DNA of 64,000 bases, taken from positions 33,708,329-33,772,328 of the forward strand of contig NC_082603.1 in assembly GCF_030936135.1 (NCBI RefSeq), written 5' to 3'. Under the pieces are notes generated by a model. It searched no databases, was not told the DNA's origin, and worked only from the letters and a program-made list of their open reading frames with translations. A program made the position numbers and the translations under genes. Shown one piece after another: positions 1 to 31,100 of the stretch; within the stretch, counting starts at the first letter, position 1, and each line of letters opens with the position of its first letter. The DNA is from Gavia stellata. Taxonomy: Eukaryota; Chordata; Aves; Gaviiformes; Gaviidae.

Positions 1-134
1 CGGAGAACGTGCGAGGGGCTGGAGACGGGATCCGGCCCCAACCCTCTAAACCGCCGCGTTGCCTGGAACAGGGACGAGACGGGCTCGGCAGGGCCCTTCC
101 CTCGGCCGATGCGGGTCTCCCGGGGCCGGCAGCT

Positions 135-168
135 GCGCGGCCGCGGGAGTTGCGCGGCCGCGGGAGTT
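135..168. repeat. 17-bp tandem duplication in CpG island
   Basis: Two exact head-to-tail copies of GCGCGGCCGCGGGAGTT (135-151 and 152-168), followed by the start of a third (GCGCT). It contains two NotI-like GCGGCCGC sites. No function is implied. Confidence 0.9.
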
Positions 169-1538
169 GCGCTCCCCTCCCGCCCCCCCGCGCTAACCGC
201 TCTCAACGCCGCCTGTTTATAACCTGATCGGTCTCTCGCCGGGCAGAGAGCGGGGCTGAAAGTTACGGGCTAACGGGTGGTGAAAGGCTGCGGCGAGCGC
301 TTGAACAGGCAGGAAAAGCTCTTTTGCGGTTATTTAAAAATGTGTATTTATCGCGCGTGGATGTTGTTGCTCGGGCAGGGGCCCCAGCCTTCGGGCTACC
401 CGCCCCCCACCCCCCCGGCTGCCAGCACCGAGGGCTGCACGGCCGAGGCCCGGAGGCAGCAGCGGGGCCGGCGGCCGCGTCCCCGGTGGGGGGGGGGCGG
501 GCGGCGCGGAGCCCCGGGGCAGCGGGCGCGCAGACGGGACGCCCCCTTCCCCCCCCCCCCCTCAGGGGAGAGAGCGGAGACCCCGCTCCGGAGCTGCGGG
601 AGGGCAGAGCTGAGGCCGGGTTTGCCGGTGCCCGCCGAGGGGGCACCGCCGGGAGCGTCCCGGGGGGCTCGGGGCGGGGGGGAGATGCCCGTCAGAGACC
701 TTCCCCGCCCCGGTCTGTCCGGCGGAGAGGCGGCCGGAGGAAAGCACCCACTGGTGACACCAGAAACCTTCGGGACACGGGCAGCGTTCGAGGACGGCTC
801 TCGCCCCGGGGGTGGCTAACCGAGGCTCCCCGCTCCCCCCCGGCGGGTTGCGGGCTGGGGTCCACGCCGGCGGTACCGGGGGGTTTGCCCGGCTAACCGC
901 GCACCAGCCCGCGAATCCCCAGCGCTGCCCGAACCGGGCTGCGAGCGGGGGGCGCGGGGGGGGCTCCGAGCGCCGCCGCCCCGGGGCCGCTCCGGCCCCG
1001 GCGCTGGGGATGCGGCTGGTCCCGGTCCCCGCCCGCCGGCCCGGGCTCCGTGTCCCGGGCCAGAAACAAAAGAAGGAGGGTGACCATTTCGGCTTGGGAA
1101 GCGCCATCCCTCGCCCTTCGTGGCGCCCTCGGGGGTCTCCCACCGCTGGGACTTGATGGGGGGGTGGATTTCCTCCCTCCCCGGCGGGTCCGGGGCAGGG
1201 GGGCAGTTCCCGGGGCACCGGGGAATTCAAGGGGATTTTGCCTCCCGGGGCTGCTGGGGCGGTTTGGCAGAAGGTCCCTCGTGTCGGAGGCGTGCTTCGG
1301 GGCCCGTCCTGGCCGGCCCCGGGGGGGTCAGCCCGGCCCGGGAAGGGAAGGCGGAAAACCGGCCTCGCCATTCCGGGGGGTGCTTCCAAGGGATGTGAAA
1401 AAGCAGCGGCTGAGGAAAAAGAGCCGGTACGGCGCGGAAGTTACGCCGCCCAACCCCGCGGGTCCGCGGCCAAGGCGCGGCTCGGGCCCGGCGCTGTCGT
1501 TTAGCGCATCCCCGGGGGCTGCGTTCGATACGCGCCCG

Positions 1539-1570
1539 CTTAAACCTCCGCGGAACTTAAGCCTCCGCGG
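1539..1570. repeat. 15-bp near-exact direct repeat
   Basis: CTTAAACCTCCGCGG (1539-1553) and CTTAAGCCTCCGCGG (1556-1570) differ at one base and are two bases apart, at the right edge of the first CpG island. They could be paired protein-binding sites, or chance. Confidence 0.8.
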
Positions 1571-1730
1571 GAAGACTCCGCCCGGAGCCGCGAGCGTCCG
1601 GGCCATCCCCGCAGCTTCTCCCTTCCCTTCAACTCGCCTCTTCACCCAGCCGGGAACCGGGGGAGCGGCCAAACACGCGCGATCCGGCTTTCTCGAGAGA
1701 CACCGCCTCTATTTCAGGGACTTTTATTGA

Positions 1731-3600
1731 ATTACGTTTTACTAGTCCTAAAACATTAAGCGTTATGTACTTAAAAGATACAGAGCATAGGTATTACATC
1801 CACAGAAAGTATTTTAGTCAGTGAATGTTCAATGTAGCAGGTAGAGATGAACTTAGCACGTCTTCCCGACTGAACTGGGAACAGACTCTTCAGCCATAAA
1901 ATGCACTTAACAGTCTATTTAATAGTGGCGAGGTCCTTGAAAATGCAATATCCATGCTAATCTCGCCTTTTTCTACACCCGAAATGAAAAATAGGTCAGT
2001 AAGGTAGAACCTTCCCCTCCCATTTAAAACGTGACATTTAATCTATTTGAATAACTAAGTAAACTTTATTAATTCAGGATTCGGTAAGCAAGCTGAGAAA
2101 GTAGGCGCTTGGCAACTTTGTAAAGACGGCGACATGTGAGAGGGAGCGTCCTTGAACTCCAGGTTCAATAAAATCCCTCTTTCCCGAGCTTCGGCAGGAC
2201 GGGAAAAGCCGGGAGGCGCGGCCGCCGCTCCGCCTCGCCTCTCCGGGAAGGGCTGGAACGTCTCGCCGGGTTTCACGGAGGGCTGGGAGCCCCGCGGACC
2301 CCCAGCACCCACCCCCCGGCGCTGCCTGCCCGGAGAAGGGCAGGAATGGGAGAAAACGACCCCAAACCTCGAGTCTTTCTAATTACTTGAATAAGTGCTG
2401 GTATTTCGGGGGGGGGGAGGGAAAAAACCAATTAAAAAATCACTCTCCCCGCAGGTTATGGTGGTTTCAAACACGTTCATTTCTCTTGCCAGGGAAATGA
2501 AGCCCCGAAAGAAGCGTGGCTACAGCGATCTGCCAGCCCAGGGCTTTCACAGCCCGGCCGCCTGCCCGCACTCGCACCCGCGGAAGCAAGGGCCGTTTCC
2601 CAGCGTCGGGATCCCGGGAAAAGGTCAGGAATCTGCGACGGAAAACGGCTCGAGAGTTTGTTTCCCCGCTCGCTGCTGCATCACGGCTCAGCTCAGAAAC
2701 GAAATCCTAGATGAGTTGGAAAGCAACTTTTTATAGCCGCAGCCTCTTGCAGGACTGCCGCCCACCCGGGGAAAGGCTTTCTCCTTATCCTGACCCCGTT
2801 TCACTCCAGATTTATGGAATACCCGGGAGATATTTGCCTTTGCTCGGCTTTCCATCAACCCTACGAGCCGGGGTGGAGGAGAAGAGCCAGCAGAGCTGCC
2901 GAAGCCTCCCGAGAACGCCAAGGGTTAAGAAAAGCCGTTTATCTGCTCGTTATCGGCTTCTCTCGACTACTGCGCACCAAAACTGAGCCCCCCTCGCCTC
3001 CCACCCCGCCGCATCAATGTCTCCTTAATGCCTTTTCCAGTCATTGATCCGCTCAAAGTCACCGCAGAAAGACTAGTGACAGGGACTCAATTCCAGGCGA
3101 CGTGACCAATGCAAGTATTTAGAGAGCATTCGATAAAAAAGCTTTCCCGGGGAGTGAATGATTTCAGCCGGCAGCAAAGAGCCCTCGGCTAATGGAAATA
3201 ACGCACTTGACCGTGCAGGCGGGCACCCCCGCTCGCCCATGCCGGCTCCAGCACCAAATTATCACTAACCCGCAAGGTAAACCCCCCAAACTCTGATTTT
3301 TTTATTGCAGAAGGAGCCCGCAGGCAACGCTGACGGCCTCGGGGGTGGCGCGGTGCTGCTGGGCTGTGATCCCCGGCCTCCCGGTTCGGGAGCGGGCTTT
3401 AGGGAATTCCGGGCATGGAAAATCCTGGAGGGAAGAGCGGAAGGGAAGGAGAGCGGGGCCGGGAAAGGAGAAATTAAAATAGGGACCTGCCGTGGGGATT
3501 CTCCCCCAGGCTTAGGCTGGGAATTCACTTTGTGCAGCGTGTTTTCAGGGTCACACACCACGCCGAGGGGTTCCGGAGGCGTAACCCTTCCTACCTTCCA
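1731..3600. other. Mixed AT/CpG-rich non-coding region, candidate regulatory DNA
   Basis: AT-rich blocks (1731-2130, 2360-2470) alternate with CpG-rich blocks (2150-2350, 2500-3600). The stretch 3030-3260 has low repeat content and carries closely packed sequences resembling binding sites: CTCAAAG (TCF-like), a GACGTGACCAAT block (CRE-half plus CCAAT) and TAATGG-like homeodomain cores. These are visible strings, not proven sites. No exon was supported. Confidence 0.4.
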
Positions 3601-4880
3601 ATTTACTTTGTAGTTGACGGATTTTTTTTAGGACTATGCTTATTTTACAGATTTGTCATCTCCAGACATCCCTTAGGACCTTATTAATATCCTAAAATGG
3701 AAGCATTTACTTGAGCAGCAATCTGAGTGAGTGAGTATAACAGATTTAGGTAAAATACGTAAAATTCGACGATCATAATCACCATTTTCAATAGGACCAT
3801 GGCTCCAAACACCTTGACAGGCCAGCAGACTAGTGCGATTTTTTTACGTTTACCTGTATAAGACCACAAACTTCCAGCCTCTTCGTACCATCCCGCCTGA
3901 GGTAACGCTCACGAGTGACAGTTGCTGAGAACGCTGAGATTACGGCAGGCTACAGCAGGCGTAAGAGGGACCGGGATGTCCAAGTAATAGGCACTCAACG
4001 GATAAATGGTTGGGATAGTGGAAATTAGTATTCTATATGCTATTGCACTGGAAGAACTTCAAGGAAGAAAAGCCATCTCTGGTGGTACGCAATACTGTAT
4101 GTTGCCTAATGTTTACGTATTTTGAAAAGAACCTGCACGTTAAAAAAAAAAATCTATGAAGAATTTTGTTTTCCTGTCATCTCTGGTTACTTTAACGTTT
4201 CTATTATCAGTGATCAGATACTTCTTGACCGTACTTCCATTTTGTAGCAGTTGGGTTTAAATCCTTCAGAATTTTCAGTCCTGGGATTCCGGTCCAAGGA
4301 GAGCGCTGCTGGCAGTTCATTCTGGCCATGAAACCTCAGTATGCGGTGTTAGTGCTAAAAATAATCGGTTTTCTACTAAATTTCGTATCGCAACCTCAGT
4401 TAGACACACAATCAGAAGAAAAACGCAGCAATCTAAAGAAAAACAGAGACCGTACTTTTAGATATTGGTAAGGGTTGTATAAAGATGATCTAGGATCTTT
4501 TATGTTATGCTACGTACATTGTCAAGACCTTAGAGAGAATCAAAGAGGGTAAAACTGAAAGGTTGTAAAAGAGGGGGCTGTGGTGCCCGAAATGTTTCTT
4601 CTTCCCGTTGGTTCCTAGATATCGTCTTCCACACATAAAGGCTGAGCTGCTGCCCAGCTTTCTGGCGCGGTTGAGGAACAAGTCTTCCAGCTGCTCCCTT
4701 CCTCCTGCAAAAACAAGCACACACTTAGATTTGTCGCCTGAACAAAATGCCAGTCTTCCCGTCTGTCGGGACTACGCTTTTCACTAATAATACTTACATT
4801 TTTTCCCCACTTCCCTCAACTGCTGCAATAGAGTAAGCGCTACCAGTGCCACGAAGGGACGCGTGCGAGGAGGGTAAGAA
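3601..4880. other. Intergenic AT-rich spacer
   Basis: Ordinary AT-rich sequence between the left CpG-rich region and the ALG6 promoter island. I see no exon, RNA gene or clear mobile element. Confidence 0.5.
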
Positions 4881-4914
4881 AATGAACGAGCATCCACTTA
4901 TGGCAGCACCCGCC

Positions 4915-5022
4915 GGGGCAAAGCCGAGCCCGGGGCAAAGCCGAGCCCGGGGCAAAGCCGAGCCCGGGGCAAAGCCGAGCCCGGGGCAAAGCCGAGCCCG
5001 GGGCAAAGCCGAGCCCGGGGCA
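4915..5022. repeat. 17-bp minisatellite, 6 perfect copies plus a partial
   Basis: The unit GGGGCAAAGCCGAGCCC is repeated without a mismatch at 4915, 4932, 4949, 4966, 4983 and 5000, followed by a 6-base partial unit at 5017-5022. Perfect identity of all copies points to recent expansion or ongoing homogenisation. Each unit contributes one CpG inside it, and the unit length is not a multiple of three, so it is not a coding repeat. It lies about 270 bp upstream of the NRF1/ETS cluster. Confidence 0.97.
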
Positions 5023-5281
5023 GGCCGGCCAGCGCGGGCTGGGCCCGTGCGCGGGGCCAGCGCCGCCTCCACAGCGGCTGAGCGCCAAGCAGCGCCGCCG
5101 TCTCTCCCGAGGGAAAGCTGCGTCTCGAGCCGTCACTCCCAGACTCCCCGGGGTGGCCCAGGGCCCGGCGGCCCGCTCCTATTGCCCCCAGCCCGCCGAT
5201 CCCCGGGCGGCCCCACCGCCCCGCCGGCAGCCGCCACCCGAGGGCAGCCGCCGCAGCCGGCCGCCTCGCCGCGGGCGGAGC

Positions 5282-5292
5282 TGCGCAGGCGC
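5282..5292. promoter_or_regulatory. NRF1-type site in ALG6 promoter
   Basis: TGCGCAGGCGC matches the NRF1 consensus YGCGCANGCGC exactly. A second, weaker version (ACGCATGCGCGC) begins at 5306. Such sites are typical of CpG-island housekeeping promoters. Binding is inferred from sequence only. Confidence 0.6.
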
Positions 5293-5329
5293 AGATACCC
5301 TCCCCACGCATGCGCGCTGCGCCGCCTTA

Positions 5330-5391
5330 CGGGCGGCGGAGGCCGGAAGCCGCTTGCCAACGCGGAAGCGCGTGCGCGCCGCTTGTGTCCA
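5330..5391 (+). other. ALG6: Probable non-coding exon 1 of ALG6 (5' boundary uncertain)
   Basis: TGTCCA|GTAAGG at 5386-5397 is the best splice donor in the CpG island. Splicing from here to the acceptor at 8570 would place a 5' untranslated leader on the ALG6 message; a non-coding first exon is also what I recall for mammalian ALG6. The left edge is arbitrary, because the transcription start cannot be read from sequence. Confidence 0.45.
5343..5370 (+). promoter_or_regulatory. Paired ETS-type motifs near the ALG6 start site
   Basis: CCGGAAGC at 5343-5350 and GCGGAAGC at 5362-5369 both carry the GGAA core of ETS-family (for example GABPA) sites, 19 bp apart and just upstream of the probable exon 1 donor. 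They may lie at or within exon 1. Confidence 0.5.
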
Positions 5392-8300
5392 GTAAGGAGC
5401 CGCGGGCTCGCGCCAGAGCGGCGGGAAGGGCCGGGCCGGGGCGGGAGGGGCGGTGGCGGCGTTGCCCGCTCCCTCAGGGCTCGGCGGGTCCCCGTGCTCC
5501 CGCTCTTGTGCCCCGGGGGGCCGGGCCGAGCCGACGAGCCTCGCCGGTGTTAGTGCGGGGGGCGGGCGTGCCGCGCCTCCCGTCCGTCCCTTCCCCGGGG
5601 GCGGGCGGCGGTTGGGGGGCTGAGGAGAGGGGGTCGCCCGGAGCGGGGCGGGAGGCAGCTGAGGGGAGGCGCGGTGGCGGCGGGCGGCTGAGGGCGGCTG
5701 GGTTAGCGGGGAGGCCCGAGCGCAAGTCCCCCCGCAGCAGCTCAGCCTCGAGTGTCTCTCTGAGGCGGCTGGGGATAGAGGGGGGATGCGTGAGGAGATT
5801 TGGCAAATAAATACGTCTTCTGGCACGGAGTGGGGGAACAGTAGGCTTGTAGAACGCGTGTTGCTTCAGCAAGTGAAATTCTTAATGTAGCGGGTGCATT
5901 GTTGAGGAAGGGAAGGATGCTGCTGAGCTGCGTGCTGACATCTCTTTTAAAACAGCGAGTTGTATTAAGGGTCGCGCATCTGTGACTGAGTTCTCTAAGT
6001 TTCCCTTTGGGAAGGAGTGGGTGGTTTGTGCCGGTGCTATTTATCTGAACCTTCATAGTATGCAGCGTGGAAGGGTAGTGGTTTTTTTTCAAGCTGTGAT
6101 TTTCACCTTATGCTTATAGGTGGCTTCTTGCTTGAGAGACCCTCTAGTGTTGTTCATCCAGAGGCAGAAGGTAAAAATGAGACTGACCAAACCAGCTTGA
6201 TCATCTCCTGAAAAGTCTTACTTGTTTAACACTGTTATTCATGGGGTAGCAAAAATTACAGGTCCGTGCTTTAGAATCTAATAAAAGCATGGCTTTTGCT
6301 TCCAGAGGTATGGAATAATTATTAAAGATTAAAAAGAAGTAGGAAAGGATATTTTAAGAATCGCGTTTGAGAGGAGAGAAGGAAGAAACTCAATACCCCA
6401 GAAAATGACAGTTACTCCAAATGCAAGGAATGGCAGAAGTAAATGAGAGGAGCAGAGTTGGGGGAGGCTGTCTGTAGGTGAGTCTGGCATTACGTAGGAA
6501 TTAAGACGGTATAATTAATTAATAATTCTGACTGCAGTTCTAACTGGAGATAGGAAGGCCAGTTGTGAATATTTTATCGAAGGGAAAGGCCAGGCTTGTG
6601 ACACTTGATTTTGGAAGTCATATAAGGCTCTGGTCTTACTGGACCCAAATTTAGGAAGCACGGGAGTTCACTTAGGGTAAAATGATCTACAGAGTCGACC
6701 TCAGTATCTTTTATTTAGATAAATGTGCCTATCCTGCCGTTTAGGCACAGGTGTAGCATTGAACGCATGCAAATATCCGTATTTGCGTTTCTACCTATAG
6801 ATGGTGATCTACTGCTGTCATAGATTTATATTGTTAAGGTAACTTTTTTCCCCCCTTGGTGGTGGTGTTGGGTCATACCTTTCTGTGAATAGTAAATAAA
6901 TACAGATTTAGTTTAAGCAGAATAACCTAAACATGTCTTAGGTGTTGCTTGTCTGCTACGAAAACAGCAGTTCAGTACTGCTGCTGTGTGGGACTTTTTT
7001 GTTGCTCTTTTTTTGGCAGTGGCAAGTATATTAAACTCAACTTAAATCAGATGATGGCTCTTCTGCAAAGGGAGGTCTTTGGCAGTTGTACCCAGGCTCA
7101 TCCACTCTTCTGTTGTTCATGTTCGGTTGTTCATGTATCTGTTGCTGACTGTGGAGGGAATGGTGCTACTGCTGCTGATTTGGCCTTTGGATTTACTGCT
7201 GTCTCTCACTGTCAAGACTGGAGTAGTTTCTTCTTCATTTTTTTTTCTAACTCGGACTAAAATGTTTTTGATCCTGTGGGTCAAAGTTTGTATATTCTAT
7301 AGTTAGTGTTTTTTTGCATAGGGCAACATCATTACTTTCCTGTTTCTCTGTTCCTGAGCTTGATGAATGTGGCCCTTAATTTGACAGATCCAGCAACGTT
7401 TCTTATTGTTACTGGATCCTTAATATGGTCCAGCAAGGTTGGTGGGAGATCAGTCCTCCTGCCTTTTTGGGTAGAAGGATGGAGAAGATCTCTTGAGCCT
7501 GGTAGGTTTCATCTGGTGCGTCCTCTAGGGAGAGGTAGCTGATGGATAGTGTGCTTATGCTTGGGGAAGGGGAGGTAGAATTTCAAGCCCCTTTTTGAAT
7601 ATCGGGGAGACTGAAGTAAGATTCAGATCAGGAATTTTTGATCATTAACGCCAGATCTTTGCATTCCTAGGTCAGTGATACGCATTTACCTTTTTTATTA
7701 TATATTGGCTCATGACTGTATTCCTGCGGAAGTAGTTAGAACACACGATACAGAGTTTATGATGGGCTCTGTGCTTTTATAATGGCTGCAGGAGAACAGA
7801 CAATACGTGGTCCAGCATAAGACCCACCAGTACGTAGTTAACTTTTAAATAATTTTTGAATATGTTTAAACCAACAGAGAAGCCTATACCAGATCTGTGT
7901 TTTGCATAATTTGGCTGTGGTGTTCTTAATCGAGAAAATAAGTGCCATGAACTTCATACTGAGACATTTACTCACTTTTTAAAACTGCATGCTTGTTAAC
8001 ATTTTTTTTTTTTCCTAGTGAGTTATTAATCTGGGAATTTTTATAGACTTCTTTGAAGAGGTTTTTCTTGTTCAGTGGCAAATACTAGTTTGTGAGCTAT
8101 GTAACATACGTGGTTGGCATGAGTATTTTGACTATCACTACAGTCTTTCTCTACTGGTCTCTTGTAGAATCTTCTCTCGTCACTTACAGGTAAAAACATG
8201 CTGCATTTTTGCCTAACAAATTGTGTGGAGCTTATTAAGGTGTGTATGTACGATATAGTGTTGATCATGTATTTGAGGTCTCTTAAGTGGTTTGAAATCT

Positions 8301-8570
8301 TTTACCCTGCTGCTGTTTTTATGCATTTTGTCCAATGCCTTTTCAGCTTCTAGATCAGAAATGGGAGAAATGGCTTCTGGGCAACATTGGGCTTCATGGT
8401 TAGAATTCTCGTAGTGTAAACCCCTCCCGATTGCAGCGTGCTTCCAGATGCAAGATAGTAACAGAACACTTCTGGGTGGGGAGAAAACCGGGACTGTCAG
8501 TAGTGCTGTTAAACGCCTAAGAAACAAAACCGTGGACAGTATTGTAGCAATGTTTATGGTGTTTTTTCAG
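5392..8570 (+). other. ALG6: ALG6 intron 1
   Basis: The intron begins in the CpG island and becomes AT-rich after about 5800. No coding exon, RNA gene or clear repeat family was recognised. It ends in the pyrimidine-rich acceptor GTTTTTTCAG at 8561-8570. Confidence 0.5.
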
Positions 8571-8600
8571 GTACCTTTTGGCTTGTTGCAAAGACCAGCT

Positions 8601-27862
<19,262 letters not shown>

Positions 27863-28124
27863 TCAACCCGTGAAGATCAAGGACTGAAGTGTGAAAGGAC
27901 AGAGTATTTTCAGTGAACGGTGTCTGGCATTGCAGGTAAACCTGTTTGTGACGTAATACAATTCCTGTAACCTAACGAAAATCAGGAAACACATATTTAA
28001 ACAGAAAATAATCAAAGACTGTTTTAAAGGAGAAGTGTTTTGAAAAGAACTTGGAAGTGTGATTTGGTGTGTTTTCTTCAGAAGTGTAATACTTTTTGTT
28101 ACCATTTGTAAACTTAAAATGCCT

Positions 28125-28130
28125 AATAAA
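28125..28130 (+). terminator. ALG6: ALG6 poly(A) signal
   Basis: AATAAA 263 bases after the stop codon, in AT-rich DNA with T-rich sequence downstream. It is the first canonical signal after the stop. Confidence 0.75.
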
Positions 28131-28155
28131 GGACCAAATTTTGAATTAATGCAAA

Positions 28156-31100
28156 CTGTTTTGTTAGCGTGAAGTTTACACGTTTCCCAACATAAAAAGC
28201 ATAAGCAAGGGAAGTAGTGCAGGTTAAGTAGTAACTCTTGGCTGGTGGCTTTTCAGTTGTCTTGCTGAATTGTTTTACGACACAAACTGTCCTCCATCGT
28301 TGTTTCACGCAGCATGCTGCCGCTCATCCAGGCTGCTGCACCAGGCTGGGTGTTGGCGTGAGGCGCTCTCCGGATGCTGTCAGCTAAGCAGAGCACTGGG
28401 TTCCTCAGCTAATGCTGTAGGGGAGAAACCCGGGCCTTCCAGCAGCGTCGCTGGCTGGGGACCTGTCGGCTTAGCCACGCGATGGGCCCAAGTTCTGCAG
28501 CACATCTGGATGGCGATTCTGTAGCAGCTTCAGCTCACCCACAGGCTTTTGGTTTTCTTGTATTATAAAATGTGTTATTTTTCATGGCGCCAATGCTTTC
28601 AGAACGCTGAAGAATCACACCAAAGTTAGTGCTGGGCGCAGGAGGAGAGGCTGTGGCGTTTGGAAAGGGGAAGGTTCGTGTGTGTACGGCGGCTTGGAGT
28701 ACATTTCTTCCTTCGCTGTAGGTCAGCAGCTACAATTTGGTTTTAACACTATTCTAGTCTTAAAAACAGTTGTTGAGAGTCGCAACAGGACTGAAAAGCC
28801 AAAAAAATCTTGGTTCTGCTGAAATAATAGTTGGGGTGCTGCAGTGCAGTTTGAAAGCAGGTACTAGGCTCTGCAAAAAGGAAAAAAAAGGGAAAGACTA
28901 CCCCTTACTGTGTAGTAATCTGCAGATGTAAACTGAACTGAACTCTGCAGTTTCTCCCTCGGCACAGTACAGCCTCCAGTGCCAATAGTTCAGAGAATAC
29001 ACATTGACGGAATAATTATATACATAACAAAGCGTGTAGTAAGGAAATAAATCATAAAGCAATTCATGGTAGTTTAATTAGGAGTCAGTCTATCATTTTT
29101 TCTTTTTATATATGTATTAAAAAAAAAAGCAAACCCATCCTCATTTAAAGGCTTCTGCCCTGACCTGACTGCACTCTGTCGCATACCAAACTGCCATTGA
29201 CATCAGCACATTCTGGGGCTGTCTCTGCAGTGTTGGTGTGAGTGTGTGAATCAGCTGTTCTGGGAACTCCCACCTGTGTCAGTTAGGAATACTGCAAATG
29301 GAGCCTCTACATGCTGAGTGCATTTATTCAGGTTTTCCAGCTTTATTTGTTGTGGAAAAAGTAACTACAGCTGCCATTATACCCAGGGCAGCGGAGACAA
29401 ACTAAAAAAGGTGTAATGTTATCGGTGGTGAGTACACTTTAGCAGTTTATGTACACTGTAACAGTTCACTGTCAAACAACAAAACTTAAATTTACACAAG
29501 GTTTTGGAATTTTTCTGAGGCTGTGCGTGCCAGAGCTCTGCCCACAGCATGCCCTTTCTTTTGAGAAGTGTAGGCGGAGTGGTGTTGATGTGCATCAGGA
29601 CCCCTAAATAGGAATCTTTGTCTCTGGAGGCTGCGAAAGCTGGAAGCCACAGCATTGCCTCCAAGCTGGGCTGGGTGAAAGCCTGCCAGACGTTCCAGCA
29701 GCTTGAAGAAGGTTGATGTCCACTGAAATAACCTGTGAAACAGCAAATGAAGATGGAAGGAAGCAGAACGGTTTCAGGTTCCAATTAGCCAGTTCTCTTG
29801 TGTTCATCATGAGATCAGGGTGCAATCCTTCCCACCTGTATAAAAACATTAGTTTTGAGTGTATCTCTTGTCTTTGTCCTTCAGACGGCTGCGAGGGTCA
29901 CACCATCCGCCTGGTGTGTGTGGAACTGGAACTGGTTCTTGACGGACCCGGCTGCTTCTGAAAGGCAAAAGCCTAGTACAGCAGGAGGGCAAAGAAACAG
30001 TAACTGCCTAAATAGCTGAGGCACGCAGGAGGAGTATTTGCAGCAGAATCTTAGCATATAACTCTGTCTTTCCCTAAAAAAATGATTAAATACCAAATCT
30101 AATAATTACTATGGTGTAAGTTACTGCTGTAACTCATTGTTGTCCATCATCACCTTTACTGCTCTTTTCCATACAAGTTTTATTTTGTTCTTCTAAGACC
30201 ACACAGAACAGCTTGATTTAGACTGGCGCACAGTTCATTTACAGACTCTTTTCAGATCAATAATTATTTAATTTCCAGCTACAGAGGTTACAATCAGGTT
30301 ATATAAACTACTGCTGGTTCAGGCCACCCCGCCATTATCATTCATACAAAGCAATCAGCTGGTCAGTCTTGTACATACAACAAATACCAACAGCACAGAA
30401 GGCTTAAAAGGAGAATGGTGTGGAAATTAAAAAGAGTAACTGAAACAATTCCCTTCAAACAATTACTAACGTTTTTTCCAATCAGACTGTACAGACATCG
30501 AAGTGCAAAACCATTTTTTGTTAATTAAAAATGCCCAAAGCTTGAGTGCGTCAATGTTTAACCACACACTGGAACATGTTTATCATTTTGGTTCTCAGAA
30601 TTTTAGTTGTAAAAAATCAGTTTATCTGTTTGAGTAACAGTACTTTGCAGGGGTAGGAAGAAAGGACAGTCAATTCTGACCATTTATGTTGAACTTTGGC
30701 AAAAAAAAAGTCATTCTACTGCACTCTTTTAACATGCTTTGAGATGCAGGGTATTCACTAGGTTGGAGAGGAGGTTTTGAAGATTCATTATAAAAAGGGT
30801 TATATTGCCTTTTTTTAAAAGAGAAAACATCAAGGCAGCATAATTACATATTTGCAGCAAGAACATACATACGGAAACTATAGTTTATTTTCCATGCAGC
30901 AGCAAACCTAAATCAGCATTTTGTACACAGGCTTGCATAAAACAACCGTGATGTATTATTTACATTGAGATTATCTGGTTGTGCACATTGTTGAGTTTAA
31001 ATAGATGCCAGAAATTTTATCTAGATGTGCACCTGCCTAGCGCAACGAGCAATCCCGAACTGGTATTTGCTGGGGAGATTGGTTTACAGTCATTTCTTCT

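Larger units (their letters stand above)
1..1730. other. CpG-rich region, no supported gene
   Basis: Very GC-rich, CpG-dense sequence with many poly-G/poly-C runs. Long open frames occur on both strands, but all are proline/glycine/arginine/alanine-rich and none shows a recognisable domain, so they are best explained by base composition. No forkhead-domain coding was seen. In human the gene upstream of ALG6 is FOXD3, so this island may be part of the FOXD3 downstream flank (inference from synteny). A sharp drop to AT-rich DNA occurs near 1720, beginning with a TTTATT that would be a poly(A) signal only for a minus-strand transcript. Confidence 0.6.
4880..5770. promoter_or_regulatory. ALG6: CpG island promoter of ALG6
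   Basis: A dense CpG block with no TATA box sits about 3 kb upstream of the ALG6 start codon, as expected for a housekeeping glycosylation gene. It contains the 17-bp minisatellite (4915-5022), an NRF1-type palindrome at 5282-5292, ETS-type cores at 5343 and 5362, and a strong splice donor at 5392. The transcription start is most likely between about 5290 and 5380. Open frames in the island (for example 4846-5553 on +) come from composition and the minisatellite. Confidence 0.75.

Noticed and set aside
277-1730. Long open frames on both strands in the first CpG island (up to 275 codons)
   Set aside because: Low-complexity Pro/Gly/Arg/Ala composition, overlapping on both strands, no domain; typical of stop-poor GC-rich DNA.
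4846-5553. 235-codon frame through the ALG6 promoter island
   Set aside because: Much of it is the translated 17-bp minisatellite and GC-rich promoter; no family resemblance.
29419-29784. 121-codon minus-strand frame as a possible gene in the ALG6/ITGB3BP interval
   Set aside because: No domain and overlapping frames on both strands; may be untranslated sequence of ITGB3BP at most.
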